Both the position numbers and the translations under genes were made by a program. Shown here piece after piece: positions 25,189 to 34,112 of a stretch of 64,000 bases of DNA. The notes under the pieces were generated by a model, which had not been told where the DNA came from, ran no database searches, and saw only the letters and a list, made by a program, of their open reading frames with translations. Positions within the stretch are counted from its first letter, which is position 1. Every line of letters begins with the position of its first letter. The stretch covers positions 62,001 through 126,000 of the forward strand of contig CALJPD010000012.1 in the NCBI GenBank assembly GCA_937981355.1, given 5' to 3'. Source of the stretch: an uncultured Candidatus Saccharibacteria bacterium. Lineage in GTDB: Bacteria; Patescibacteriota; Saccharimonadia; Saccharimonadales; Saccharimonadaceae.

Positions 25189-27711
25189 CAACACGTTACT
25201 CATCTCATCGACTTTTTTATACCAACTCACTACCAGCTGACACTGGATATCGATCGCCAGCAGCGGCACTTCACAGGGCACGTGACGATCACTGGCGAGA
25301 CAACGCAGGCCGATACGCCAATTAAATTACACGCCAAAGACCTCACGATCACCAGCGCAACAATCGACGGCCAGTCAGCCTCTGTGGAGCATAATGAGGA
25401 CGAGGTCTCACTACACCTGCCAACGCTGAGTGCTGACACTCATACCATCACCCTCGCGTACGAAGCAGCAATTACTGACTCACTCCATGGTCTCTACCCC
25501 TGTTATTATCAGCACGACGGCGCGAAGAAGGAATTGCTTATGACGCAGTTCGAGAGCCATCATGCGCGCGAGGTATTCCCTTGTATTGATGAGCCTGCCG
25601 CCAAAGCGACCTTCGACATAACCGTTACAACTGAGCCGGGCATCACGGTGCTTGGCAATATGCCCGTCCAGGTGCAGCAGGAAGCAGATGGTCGGCTCAT
25701 CACTACCTTTACCCAAACGCCGCGCATGAGTACCTACCTCGTGGCTCTCGTGATGGGCGAGTTGCAGCACATCACTGGTCAGACGAAAGACGGCGTAGAG
25801 GTGTCTGTCTGGGCTACGCCAGCGCAAGCTCCTGCGAGCCTTGATTTCGCTCTTGAGCATGCCATCCGCTCAATTGAGTTCTTTAATGAATACTTCGATA
25901 CGCCCTACCCCTTACCTAAATCCGATCACGTTGCAGCACCAGATTTTAGCAGCGGTGCAATGGAGAACTGGGGGCTCATCACCTACCGTGAGTCTGCCCT
26001 GCTAGCCAATCCAACCACGACGACCATCGCCGATAAGCAATACATTGCCACCGTCATTAGCCACGAGCTCAGCCACCAGTGGTTTGGCAACCTGGTGACG
26101 ATGAAGTGGTGGGATAACCTCTGGCTCAACGAGAGCTTTGCCAACATGATGGAATATCTGGCGGTCGACGCCATCCACCCCGAGTGGCATGTGTGGACGG
26201 ACTTTTGTAACCACGAGGGTGCGCTAGCCTTTGGCCGTGATGCGATTGATGGCGTACAACCGGTCCAAACAGCTGTTCATCATCCAGATGAAATTAGCAC
26301 GCTCTTTGACGGGGCGATTGTCTATGCCAAGGGTGGACGCCTCCTCTACATGCTCATGCATTGGCTGGGCGAAGCCGCCTTTCGTACTGGCCTGCAGACG
26401 TACTTTGCTACCCACGCCTATAGTAATGCCGAGGGTGATGACCTATGGCACGCGCTGAGTCAAGCCAGCGGGTGCGATGTTGCCGCACTGATGAATCACT
26501 GGATTCGCACGCCTGGCTACCCGGTCGTTACAGCCTCGCATAGCGGCTCGCAGCTCATGCTTGAGCAGCAGCGTTTCTTTATTGGCCCACACAAGACGGA
26601 TGATGTCACATGGCAGATTCCACTTCATAGCACATCACCAGCTATTCCAGCACTGCTTACCACGCAGCGCACAGTAGTAGAGCACAGTCTGGATGAGCCA
26701 ATCCTTCTCAATCACGGAAATGTCTCGCACTTCATTACGCAGTATGACGACGCACTGTTAGAGCGCTTGCTTGGCAAGGTGCAGCGTGGTGAGCTATCTG
26801 TCGTCGATCGCTCACTCTTGCTCACCCAACAGCTGTTGCTAGCTCGGAGTGGCCGCGTATCGAGCGCCAGCTTGCTCACTCTCCTCGATGCCTATCGCAA
26901 TGAGACAGATGAGCATGTTTGGAGCGTGATGTCGTCAGTGGTTGCCCACCTCAAGCTCTTCGTCGAGCCACATAGCGCTGCCGAGCAAGCACTGCGGCAG
27001 TTCGTGGGCCAGCTCGCTCAGCAAAGTTATGACCGCCTTGGCTGGATTGCCCGCGCCGATGAGCCCGAGAACGACACCAAGCTCCGCTCAACGATCATCG
27101 CGCACATGCTCTATAGCGAGCAACCTGCGGTGATCGCCGAGGCGCAGCGGCGCTATGCAGCGGGCGGCTTGTTGGCTCTCGATAGCGAGCTGCGCAGCCT
27201 GATTGCCAGTAGTGTTGTCCGCCACAGCCAGCAGCCTCAGCTGCTGATTGATGAGCTTCTGGCACACTATCGGGCAACTGCCAGTAGCGACCTGCGCCAA
27301 GACATCGCCAGTGCCGTGACGAGTACGCGTGACGCCGCAAGTATTCGCAAGCTCCTTGCTCTCATGATGGATACCGAGACAGTTCGCACCCAGGACACTG
27401 TCTTTTGGTTTGTTTACTTGCTGCGCAACCGCGATGCACGTGACGCTACGTGGCAATGGCTGCAAGATAATTGGCCATGGGTCGAAGAGCACTTCGGCAG
27501 CGACAAAAGCTTCGACTACTTCCCTCGCTATGCCGGCAACATCCTCGCTTCGCGCCAACAGCTGGGCGAGTATCGGCGTTTCTTTGTACCACTACGCAAC
27601 GAACCAGCCCTTACCCGCGTGATTGATATGGGCATCACAGACATTACCGCCCGCGTCGAGCTCATTGAGCGCGATGGTCCAGCAGTTGTAACAGCGCTCA
27701 CGAAGATGTAG
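25186..27711 (+). CDS. pepN: M1 family zinc aminopeptidase
   Basis: An 841-residue aminopeptidase of the gluzincin M1 family. The exopeptidase motif GAMENWG is near residue 258, and the zinc site HELSHQWFG at 293-301 is followed by NESFA, whose Glu is the third ligand. A C-terminal ERAP1-like helical domain (about 540-841) completes the protein. It removes N-terminal residues from peptides; a peptide-scavenging organism would use it to obtain amino acids. There is no signal peptide, so it is cytoplasmic. An in-frame codon at 25150 exists but lies upstream of the promoter. Divergent from the exported nuclease. Confidence 0.93.
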   Translation: MQHVTHLIDFFIPTHYQLTLDIDRQQRHFTGHVTITGETTQADTPIKLHAKDLTITSATIDGQSASVEHNEDEVSLHLPTLSADTHTITLAYEAAITDSLHGLYPCYYQHDGAKKELLMTQFESHHAREVFPCIDEPAAKATFDITVTTEPGITVLGNMPVQVQQEADGRLITTFTQTPRMSTYLVALVMGELQHITGQTKDGVEVSVWATPAQAPASLDFALEHAIRSIEFFNEYFDTPYPLPKSDHVAAPDFSSGAMENWGLITYRESALLANPTTTTIADKQYIATVISHELSHQWFGNLVTMKWWDNLWLNESFANMMEYLAVDAIHPEWHVWTDFCNHEGALAFGRDAIDGVQPVQTAVHHPDEISTLFDGAIVYAKGGRLLYMLMHWLGEAAFRTGLQTYFATHAYSNAEGDDLWHALSQASGCDVAALMNHWIRTPGYPVVTASHSGSQLMLEQQRFFIGPHKTDDVTWQIPLHSTSPAIPALLTTQRTVVEHSLDEPILLNHGNVSHFITQYDDALLERLLGKVQRGELSVVDRSLLLTQQLLLARSGRVSSASLLTLLDAYRNETDEHVWSVMSSVVAHLKLFVEPHSAAEQALRQFVGQLAQQSYDRLGWIARADEPENDTKLRSTIIAHMLYSEQPAVIAEAQRRYAAGGLLALDSELRSLIASSVVRHSQQPQLLIDELLAHYRATASSDLRQDIASAVTSTRDAASIRKLLALMMDTETVRTQDTVFWFVYLLRNRDARDATWQWLQDNWPWVEEHFGSDKSFDYFPRYAGNILASRQQLGEYRRFFVPLRNEPALTRVIDMGITDITARVELIERDGPAVVTALTKM

Positions 27712-27879
27712 CAAGACGCGAACCGTGCACTTGCATTTTCCAGTACTACTGACTTTTTACAGGCGCAAGCTAATTTGTCAGAAAACAGAGAATTCTTGCA
27801 CTCTATCGAACGAAGCAGTAAGAAGGTGTGATCGCGCAGAAAAATATAGATCTATACACCTTAGGTCGCAAAACCGTCA

Positions 27880-28854
27880 CTACTCAACGGTTTCAATCCG
27901 CACTACCCGCGGTGGGCTGCCACTAGTAGCAATCGCAATGAGCTGGAGATTCATAGTGGTGATGTGCTCGTGGTGTGCATAGAACCGCGCGGCATAGTGC
28001 ATTTGGTTGCGCTTCTTACGGGTAATCGCTGCGAGGCCATCGCCCGCATAATCATCCGTGCGATGCTTCACCTCAGCAAAGTATAGTGTGTCTCCACGTT
28101 TCGAAATAATATCGATCTCACAATATTTCGTCCGCCAGTTGCGCGCCACAATCTGGTGGCCGCGCTGCCGCAAAGCAGCTGCCGCAGCTGATTCGCCAGC
28201 ATGGCCGCGTGTGGTTGATGTGTCGGGTTGCTGAGTAGTATGCACTTGGTCTGTTGAATGAGAATTATCATTACGATAGTGCTGGAGCGGTTTGAAGCTG
28301 AGCCGATGCAGTGGTGTCACTCCGTGGGTGGCAATCGCCGCTCGGTGCTGCGCCGTACTATAGCCAGCATGCGCCGCAAAACCATAGCCAGGGTAGAATG
28401 CATCTTGCGCGGCCATATACTGGTCGCGCGCTACCTTCGCAATGATCGATGCCGCCGAAACACTCGGCACCAATGCATCCGCCTTAGGCAGCATCGTGAC
28501 GTACCTCTCTAGTGCCGTCCCAGCCAAGAAGTTCACCTTACCATCGATCACAATCTCCGTGAGCGCAATAGCTTGCTTACGACATTGCTGCTGCACCGCT
28601 TCCACCGCTCGCCGCGTTGCCAAACGGAGGGCTTGGCTCATCCCCACATCGTCTAGCTCCGCTGCATTCACCCAGCCAAGAGCGTACGCTGCCGCCTGCT
28701 CTTGAATGACTTGAGCAAGGGCTTCGCGGCACTTTTTCGTCAATTTCTTGCTGTCGTCCAGCCCATCTATTGCCGCACCACCCAGCACCACTGCGCCAAC
28801 CACCAGCGGCCCCGCCCATGGCCCACGCCCGACTTCGTCAATCCCGAGTATCAT
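27880..28854 (-). CDS. rnhB: Fusion protein: ribonuclease HII plus YraN-like nuclease domain
   Basis: One uninterrupted 324-residue frame carries two families. Residues 1-193 are RNase HII: DEVGRGPWAGP with Asp6/Glu7, Asp104 in IVIDGK and Asp126 supply the DEDD metal site, and SASIIAKVARD is diagnostic. A polar linker (193-217) leads to a UPF0102/YraN domain (218-324) with ARNWRTKYCEIDII (Glu246, Asp248) and FAEVKHR (Glu261, Lys263), a D-ExK nuclease-like core. RNase HII removes ribonucleotides from DNA-RNA hybrids; YraN is uncharacterised but often encoded next to rnhB. The fusion makes a physical partnership likely. Confidence 0.92.
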   Translation of the reverse strand: MILGIDEVGRGPWAGPLVVGAVVLGGAAIDGLDDSKKLTKKCREALAQVIQEQAAAYALGWVNAAELDDVGMSQALRLATRRAVEAVQQQCRKQAIALTEIVIDGKVNFLAGTALERYVTMLPKADALVPSVSAASIIAKVARDQYMAAQDAFYPGYGFAAHAGYSTAQHRAAIATHGVTPLHRLSFKPLQHYRNDNSHSTDQVHTTQQPDTSTTRGHAGESAAAAALRQRGHQIVARNWRTKYCEIDIISKRGDTLYFAEVKHRTDDYAGDGLAAITRKKRNQMHYAARFYAHHEHITTMNLQLIAIATSGSPPRVVRIETVE

Positions 28855-29113
28855 ACTACGATTGTCTCATATTTCGTAGCGTCATGTATACTGCCGAGCT
28901 GCAGGGTAGTTCAGTGCCGCGCCATACCAGCAACCATGCCAAACTATTGAGCACCGCGCTGCAGTCTATGATGTATAATAAACAACTCTTATCTCTGTTC
29001 TTGTTCGCACTTCTTGCTGATTCGCCTATTTTCTGTTGCGATAGCGTCGTTCATCCATTACAATCAAGACATACCCTCGGCTCAACAAATATCACATTAC
29101 CGCAAGGAGGAAT
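28855..29113. other. Intergenic region with promoters for the small exported protein
   Basis: No gene seen. Two plus-strand -10-like hexamers occur, TATAAT near 28976 and TACAAT near 29058, so the 29114 gene would have a leader of roughly 45-125 bases, unlike the leaderless genes. The left edge carries the rnhB start region. Confidence 0.4.
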
Positions 29114-29503
29114 ATGACGAGGACACTTTGGTATACACTTCTCGCTACTGGAGTGGTTGCATGCGCCATTCCTGGGTGTGCTGGCGTCCCTATCAAGCCA
29201 GCTGCAGCAGTACTAGTGTATACCATACAGCCACACGAGGTATGCACACATCAACATCATACAGGTGCATATACGCTTGATAAGAGCAATCCATACGGGT
29301 GGTCGTGTTACAATCTCGCCTACTCGATATCACTCTTTTCAGGCTTTACCTTCACAGACAAGGGCAGCCTCAATATGCAGGCATATTGCACGGCTCGCCA
29401 CCATGGCACGCGCGCCGTTGTTAGCTATCAGCAGGCTCAGCCAACCTGGCAGTGCGTACCACAGCACTCACCCTCGCAAAAGATACAGCACCGAACCATA
29501 TAG
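29114..29503 (+). CDS. Small exported cysteine-rich protein, possible lipoprotein
   Basis: A 129-residue protein with a short basic N-terminus, a hydrophobic stretch and a lipobox-like VVAC (cysteine at residue 17), followed by further cysteines. The body is rich in His, Gln, Tyr and Ser. I recognise no family. The Shine-Dalgarno AAGGAGGAAT is among the strongest in the window, which supports the start. It precedes another small membrane protein on the same strand and could be part of the cell surface. Confidence 0.6.
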   Translation: MTRTLWYTLLATGVVACAIPGCAGVPIKPAAAVLVYTIQPHEVCTHQHHTGAYTLDKSNPYGWSCYNLAYSISLFSGFTFTDKGSLNMQAYCTARHHGTRAVVSYQQAQPTWQCVPQHSPSQKIQHRTI

Positions 29504-29534
29504 CATTAACACGAAAGGATTATCGGTACCTATT

Positions 29535-29744
29535 ATGGAAATTACCGGGCCAGCACCACTCCTCATACTAGCAATCACGCTTAACGTCGCGTATTTTATC
29601 TTGCTCATCTGTGGCATCTGTTGGGTTATCCGGCAGGGCCGACGCACCAAGCAGATCAGACGGCACGTGGCTGCGATCGACGAGAATCTCGAGGCGATTC
29701 GCGCCGTTCTCACCGAGCAAGCAGAATCTCGCAAGACAAAATAA
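29535..29744 (+). CDS. Small single-pass membrane protein
   Basis: A 69-residue protein with one strong membrane segment (about 8-32), then a basic stretch (RQGRRTKQIRRH) and an amphipathic helix (IDENLEAIRAVLTEQAE). The layout suggests a membrane-anchored coiled coil facing the cytoplasm. The Shine-Dalgarno sequence is weak at the ATG (AAAGGA is far upstream). It lies 31 bases after the small exported protein and ends at a strong terminator. Function unknown. Confidence 0.55.
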   Translation: MEITGPAPLLILAITLNVAYFILLICGICWVIRQGRRTKQIRRHVAAIDENLEAIRAVLTEQAESRKTK

Positions 29745-29760
29745 TAGCATCGGTACACGA

Positions 29761-29800
29761 AAGCATAAAGCCACCCTCAAGCGGTGGCTTTGCTTTATGC
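29761..29800. terminator. Bidirectional terminator
   Basis: AAAGCCACC (29767-29775) pairs with GGTGGCTTT (29783-29791) across a 7-base loop, and the outer GCATAAAG and CTTTATGC are complementary. It separates the small membrane gene (+) from the VanZ-like gene (-). Confidence 0.8.
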
Positions 29801-29816
29801 CTCGCTACTTAGCTAT

Positions 29817-30302
29817 TTATGCGCTGCGACGAGCTATCTGCTGCCACCCCACTACAGCCAGCCACACTAGCCAAACAAGCAGTGCCCCAGCAGTATTGGC
29901 CGCGATATCCCAGTTGGTATCATCCAGCGGCAAGCGAGCCACGCCAGTCTTCGCCACCAGCAGCTCAAATAGCTCATTCATGCAGCCAAGTGCCGACACC
30001 AGCGCAAACAGCGAGAATACCTCCACTAGCCAATATTGGTGCCACCCCAGCGCGTGTTTGAGGTAGAGCCACAGGCAGCCGGTAAATATCCCACCACCGA
30101 TGAAGTGCGTCATAAATGCCGTGTCTTGCCCATCAATCAAGGGCGACGGCACATACCATGAGATAAAGAACAACCCACACGCCAGGTACAGCAGCCAGCG
30201 GTAGCGTCGCTCGTGTGTATAGCCGTAGTGCTGCAAAATTGGTGGTATACTACTGGCCAAAACAGCTGGTATAACAATCGAAACAATGGTAAAGATACTC
30301 AT
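29817..30302 (-). CDS. VanZ-like family membrane protein
   Basis: A 161-residue polytopic protein with about four membrane segments. The family motif appears as LDDTNWDIAANTAGALLVWLVW near the C-terminus, matching the DxxWDxxxNxxG signature of VanZ-like proteins. VanZ itself confers low-level teicoplanin resistance, but most homologues have no known role. The ATG at 30302 lies exactly 6 bases after TATACT, a leaderless arrangement. Confidence 0.75.
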   Translation of the reverse strand: MSIFTIVSIVIPAVLASSIPPILQHYGYTHERRYRWLLYLACGLFFISWYVPSPLIDGQDTAFMTHFIGGGIFTGCLWLYLKHALGWHQYWLVEVFSLFALVSALGCMNELFELLVAKTGVARLPLDDTNWDIAANTAGALLVWLVWLAVVGWQQIARRSA

Positions 30303-30314
30303 ACTTCTAGTATA
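30300..30314 (-). promoter_or_regulatory. -10 box abutting the VanZ-like gene start
   Basis: On the minus strand TATACT (30309-30314), then AGAAGT, then ATG at 30302. The gap is exactly 6 bases. Confidence 0.65.
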
Positions 30315-30406
30315 GCACCCACCATAAGTTGGCTACTTACAGGGTTACTCTACGCCATTAGAGCGACCACCGTTTACGCGTCATCTCCACACCTCGTCAA
30401 TCAACC

Positions 30407-30439
30407 ATAGCCCTTTCCAGCACTAAGGAAAGGCTATTT
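30407..30439 (+). repeat. Terminator-like hairpin without an assigned gene
   Basis: ATAGCC-C-TTTCC pairs with GGAAAGGCTAT (11 pairs, one bulged C) and is followed by TTTAT on the plus strand. No plus-strand gene lies upstream within 660 bases, so it may end a small transcript or be incidental. Confidence 0.4.
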
Positions 30440-30491
30440 ATCAGAACTTCAAAGACAAAGCATTCAAGGCCAAGGGATAGCTCCAATACAA

Positions 30492-30516
30492 ATCCGCCCC
30501 CTATATAGAGGCGGAT
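30492..30516 (-). terminator. Terminator after rplS
   Basis: ATCCGCC (30492-30498) pairs with GGCGGAT (30510-30516). On the minus strand the hairpin ends in GGATTTG. It lies 27 bases past the rplS stop. Confidence 0.7.
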
Positions 30517-30542
30517 ATAAAAGCTTTCTTGCGATGGCTATT

Positions 30543-31064
30543 CTACGCAGCTTCGTGGCGAGCGGCAACCTCGGCAGCCTTAGCGTCAAGCTCAGCTTGC
30601 TTGGCGTCTTCTGCAGCCTTTTTCTCGGCAGCTTCTTTGGCCTTTTCTTCTTTGAGGCGGGCAGCCTCAGCCTCGGCATGAGCATCGTGCACGTTGTTAA
30701 CCGCCTCGCGGTCGAACTGCACGGCAGTCAGGCGAGCCGACTTACCACTGCGGCCACGCAGGTAGCTCAGGAAGTTGCGGCGCACCTTAGCGCGGCGCAT
30801 CACCTCGACCTTCTCAACGAGTGGACTGTGCAGCAAGAACGACTTCTCTACCCCCACACCGCTGGTAATCTTGCGCACGGTAATGCGGCTGGTGTGCTGA
30901 CCCTTGTTGTCGGTGCGGATCACCACACCTTCAAACATCTGGATGCGCTCTTTGTTGCCTTCTTTGATTTTTTGGTGGACGCGGACTGTGTCGCCGCTCC
31001 GCACATCAACGACGGCAGGCTTTTTCTGCTGGTCATTGACTTTTTGGATCAGTGCAAAACTCAT
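30543..31064 (-). CDS. rplS: Large-subunit ribosomal protein bL19 with a long C-terminal extension
   Basis: The first ~115 residues are a normal bL19 ([43 protein letters not shown]), which contacts 16S rRNA at the subunit interface. The protein has 173 residues against a usual 115-120; the extra ~55 are a charged Ala/Glu/Lys helix (residues ~126-173). Leader: extended -10 TGGTACAAT with the hexamer at 31108-31113, then GAGAAAG before the ATG. It stands alone, away from the usual rpsP-rimM-trmD neighbours. Confidence 0.93.
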   Translation of the reverse strand: MSFALIQKVNDQQKKPAVVDVRSGDTVRVHQKIKEGNKERIQMFEGVVIRTDNKGQHTSRITVRKITSGVGVEKSFLLHSPLVEKVEVMRRAKVRRNFLSYLRGRSGKSARLTAVQFDREAVNNVHDAHAEAEAARLKEEKAKEAAEKKAAEDAKQAELDAKAAEVAARHEAA

Positions 31065-31107
31065 GACTTTCTCTCTATTTAATTATTAGATGACAATTCA
31101 GTTATTG

Positions 31108-31113
31108 ATTGTA
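31108..31113 (-). promoter_or_regulatory. Extended -10 box of rplS
   Basis: On the minus strand TGGTACAAT, hexamer 31108-31113. The predicted leader before the ATG at 31064 is about 38 bases. Confidence 0.55.
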
Positions 31114-31218
31114 CCATATTTTGTGTGCAGGGAGAAGAGGGAGAGAGTGCTTTTGCATCAATACTCCAAACACCGCTCAGCACCACAAAGAAGTTTTTTA
31201 TTATAACAAAGAACCTCT

Positions 31219-32097
31219 CTATCCTACTTTTTGGTGTGTTGCCTCATATGCAGCTTTAATTGTCTGTTCTTCAGACAAAGTATCAATACCAACTGATGAT
31301 GCCATTAGCTCCCACTTGCCATCTTCAAAATTACCCTTTACAACAGTCTGCTTACCGTTACGAACCTCATATACATCACCGAGCTTACTATCTGCTCCAT
31401 TTTGCTCCCGACTATAAAACTCTACTTTTTGAACTGGTAGTTTCTCTGCTTTATTGCCTTGCTCGTCTATTCTGTAGCTGCCTGGAGTCTTTAAATCAAC
31501 TGTAGACCAGTTTCCTTGTTGGTCCTGCACATAGAAGGTCATGGTTTTATCAGGTGATACATCACCTGTAATATTACCATGCTCATCTCCAACGAAAAGG
31601 TTAGAATACACTGTGCTCTTTCCACTTTCACCGTCCGGAACAACTAGAAGGCCGCGCATGACATTGATTTTTGTCCTGCTTTTTAGCGCTTCATCGACTC
31701 GTGTACGAAGGGCCTCGTTAGCTTCCGCGGACAGCTTCTTTTCGCCAGGTCGGGCCTTTTCTGATTGCTGCTCAGGCGATTGGGTTGGAGATGCTGGGAA
31801 CGATGGTATCTCCGTCGCTTTGTCGGTAGAGTGAGATCGCTTAGGCTGTGGAGTCTTTTTGTCCGCTAGCGCTTCGATAGACGGTTTTGCGGTTGGTGTT
31901 GCTGACGACGTTGCTTCGGCAGTGGCAGCAGTTTGAGCGGACTGTGCTCTATTCTCTGGTGCTTTTTCAGAAGAGCCACAGCCTGCCAAAGCACCAGCAC
32001 CTATAGCTATGATTGCAGTCAGAGGGATATACTTTTTGCGCATTTTTTCTGCGAGGCTATCCTTATTCTGTAAGCCGCCTTCTTGCCTGTTTCTCAT
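31219..32097 (-). CDS. Hypothetical lipoprotein
   Basis: The 292-residue protein carries a lipobox LAGC with the acylated cysteine at residue 40, after a hydrophobic stretch (24-36). The N-region is long, and an internal Met19 would give a more typical signal peptide, but the ATG at 32097 has the excellent Shine-Dalgarno GGAGGAAAA. After the cysteine comes a disordered Ala/Thr/Ser/Pro tether (about 43-115), then a beta-rich domain. I recognise no family. It is probably a cell-surface lipoprotein. It lies downstream of the interrupted gene. Confidence 0.7.
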   Translation of the reverse strand: MRNRQEGGLQNKDSLAEKMRKKYIPLTAIIAIGAGALAGCGSSEKAPENRAQSAQTAATAEATSSATPTAKPSIEALADKKTPQPKRSHSTDKATEIPSFPASPTQSPEQQSEKARPGEKKLSAEANEALRTRVDEALKSRTKINVMRGLLVVPDGESGKSTVYSNLFVGDEHGNITGDVSPDKTMTFYVQDQQGNWSTVDLKTPGSYRIDEQGNKAEKLPVQKVEFYSREQNGADSKLGDVYEVRNGKQTVVKGNFEDGKWELMASSVGIDTLSEEQTIKAAYEATHQKVG

Positions 32098-32194
32098 TTT
32101 TCCTCCTCTTTCTCTGTATCATCACTGGTAGATGATGCCTATTTTGGATTTATAATCTAAACTATACCGCACTTTGGTATATATAGCAACTAGT

Positions 32195-33949
32195 TTAGCT
32201 GGTGGTATTTTCTTGGGTTGCGCTTGCTCCACCCTCGTAGCTATCCGCTATGTCTGCAGCTCTGTTGTCGTACGCGTGCTGGAGTTTGTACTGAAGCACA
32301 CGCTTGGTGGCATCATCACGCACTAGGTCATACACCGTCTGCGAGTCGTACCCATAGAGAGAAAGCATAAGCGCCTCGCCAGCAGACGACAGTGCACGAT
32401 TGCGCACTTGTTTCTTGTTGATAAGCCCAGCCTGCCGAGCTTTGTTGAGGAGTATCTCTAGGTCGTGCTCAGAAGCGTACTGGCTCCCTATCTCGGGCAA
32501 ATCTTGAATAGGAAATACCTGTTTGTCTGCATTATCGTCGGCGCTATTTTCTCGCAAGCTATCGATCAGTGGCTGTGCAAGCTCTACAAGCTGCTCGATC
32601 TGGGCGCGTACTTCTGCGCTGAGGGCAGCCTCTGCAGCGTGGAGGGCTTCTTGCCGCTCTTTGGCTTCTGCTGCTTGACGGTCAGCGGCAGCACGGACAG
32701 CCCCGAGTGCTCGCTTTGCCAGTGCATCATCGATGCCTGGCACGCTGCTGGTCAAAGCTTCATTTTCTACGCTACCAGCAGCTGGTAACGCCTCGCTGTG
32801 AGTAGTGTTGGCTGCTTCATGCACTGCAGCTACAGTGTCATATGGCGTCCACTCAATCATCTGACTCCGGTGTTTGGCATGATGACCACTTACTGGCCTC
32901 TCTTCTGTTAGCCCTTGCTTAGCAATATCTGTCGACACCGCACGATAGACGGTGATTGACTTACGTCGCCGACCACGCTCATCAATGGTATATCGCTGCC
33001 CACGCTGCAGTACAAGGCCGCTATACTCCAGCTCTTCTGTAATAATCATGACGGGGCGATCTGATCTTTGTGCACTGTATAGTAAGATACTCGCTCGCTT
33101 ATACCTCTCGAGTTTTGTTTGCACTTTGCTTGGGTCATAAATTGCATCACCTAGCTCTTGCACTGTCCATACTTCACCAGCAGATTCTGCAAGAACCTCC
33201 GCTAGCCGCTGGCTGGCGTCTTTTTTGATAAACTCTGGCGTAGCACGGTTACCATATCCCCGCTTGCTGCCTTGACGTGTTGTTCGATCACCATCAGGGA
33301 AGATATCGATATACTCAGGCCTGCTCTCATCATCGGTCGATTGCGCTTTCTCTACCATCTCTTTGCCCCAGATGCGAATCGCTGCTTCCTCAGACACAAC
33401 CGCCAAGGCCGGCTCCACAAGGCCCATGTAGCGCGCTAGCTCGGCGTTAAGCTCGCCAATCCTATCTTTGACGATTTGGCGCCGCTCCCACACGTCTTTG
33501 CCAAGCGGGGTTGCCTGATACATTTCATCAACCCGCTTTGCTGATTCATAGGGCGTCAATGCCGCATGACCAAGATCCTCTGCAATTCTCATCGCTCTAT
33601 CTTCTGCTTCGTAGCCACCATTTTTCATTACTCGCCCTTCTCCTTTGGCTATTTCGGCAAGAGTAGCTTCGCAGCTTGCTCGCTCCTCTTGATAGCGTTG
33701 GAGAACGCCTGCTGGTACCGCGCTTTTGTCGCCAGCCTGCACAAACTTCGCGAGCGCTTTTTGCTAATCTTCTTTAACTATTCGCAGAGTCTTCGCATCA
33801 ATATTCCTCTCATGTTTCGATTTATTCACATCACGAGGGCTCAGCTCTCTGTAATGTTCATTATCTTTGGCAATCGCTGCTGTTACTTTTTCAAGCGGAT
33901 CCTTAGCACTAGTCTCATGTAGTGATGGCTGGTCTATAAATTTTTTCAT
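32195..33949 (-). pseudogene. Hypothetical gene interrupted by one in-frame TAG codon
   Basis: Two reading frames lie in the same phase and are separated only by a TAG at 33764-33766. The 5' part (61 codons from the ATG at 33949, behind GGAG) ends LRIVKED; the next codons give QKALAKFVQAGDKSAVPAG and run on for more than 500 residues to 32195. Without the stop it is one ~584-residue protein. The body has a winged-helix-like segment (VWTVQELGDAIYD), a basic beta hairpin and a helical Ala/Glu-rich region. No family is recognised. Either this is a recent nonsense mutation, or the amber codon is read through, or translation restarts at the GTG 33742. Confidence 0.75.
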
Positions 33950-34096
33950 TATCACTCCGTATGGTGAGCCGCTGCGGCTATGCAGGGCTTCTTGCTCGGT
34001 TTGTATTATGCATCATATAATAGCATTTGGCGCGAAAGTATTGCAATGAAGGCTATTTATCCTTGGGCTCACCCATACTCTTTCTGGCATGCGTGG

Positions 34097-34112
34097 TATA
34101 CTAGAGCGTATG
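34097..34112 (+). promoter_or_regulatory. Extended -10 box abutting the malic enzyme start
   Basis: TGGTATACT (hexamer 34097-34102) lies 7 bases before the ATG at 34110. It has an extended TG motif and no Shine-Dalgarno sequence. Confidence 0.6.

Noticed and set aside
33766..33955. Separate 63-residue protein upstream of 32195-33742
   Set aside because: It is in the same phase as the downstream frame with only one stop between them, so it is better read as the 5' part of one broken gene.
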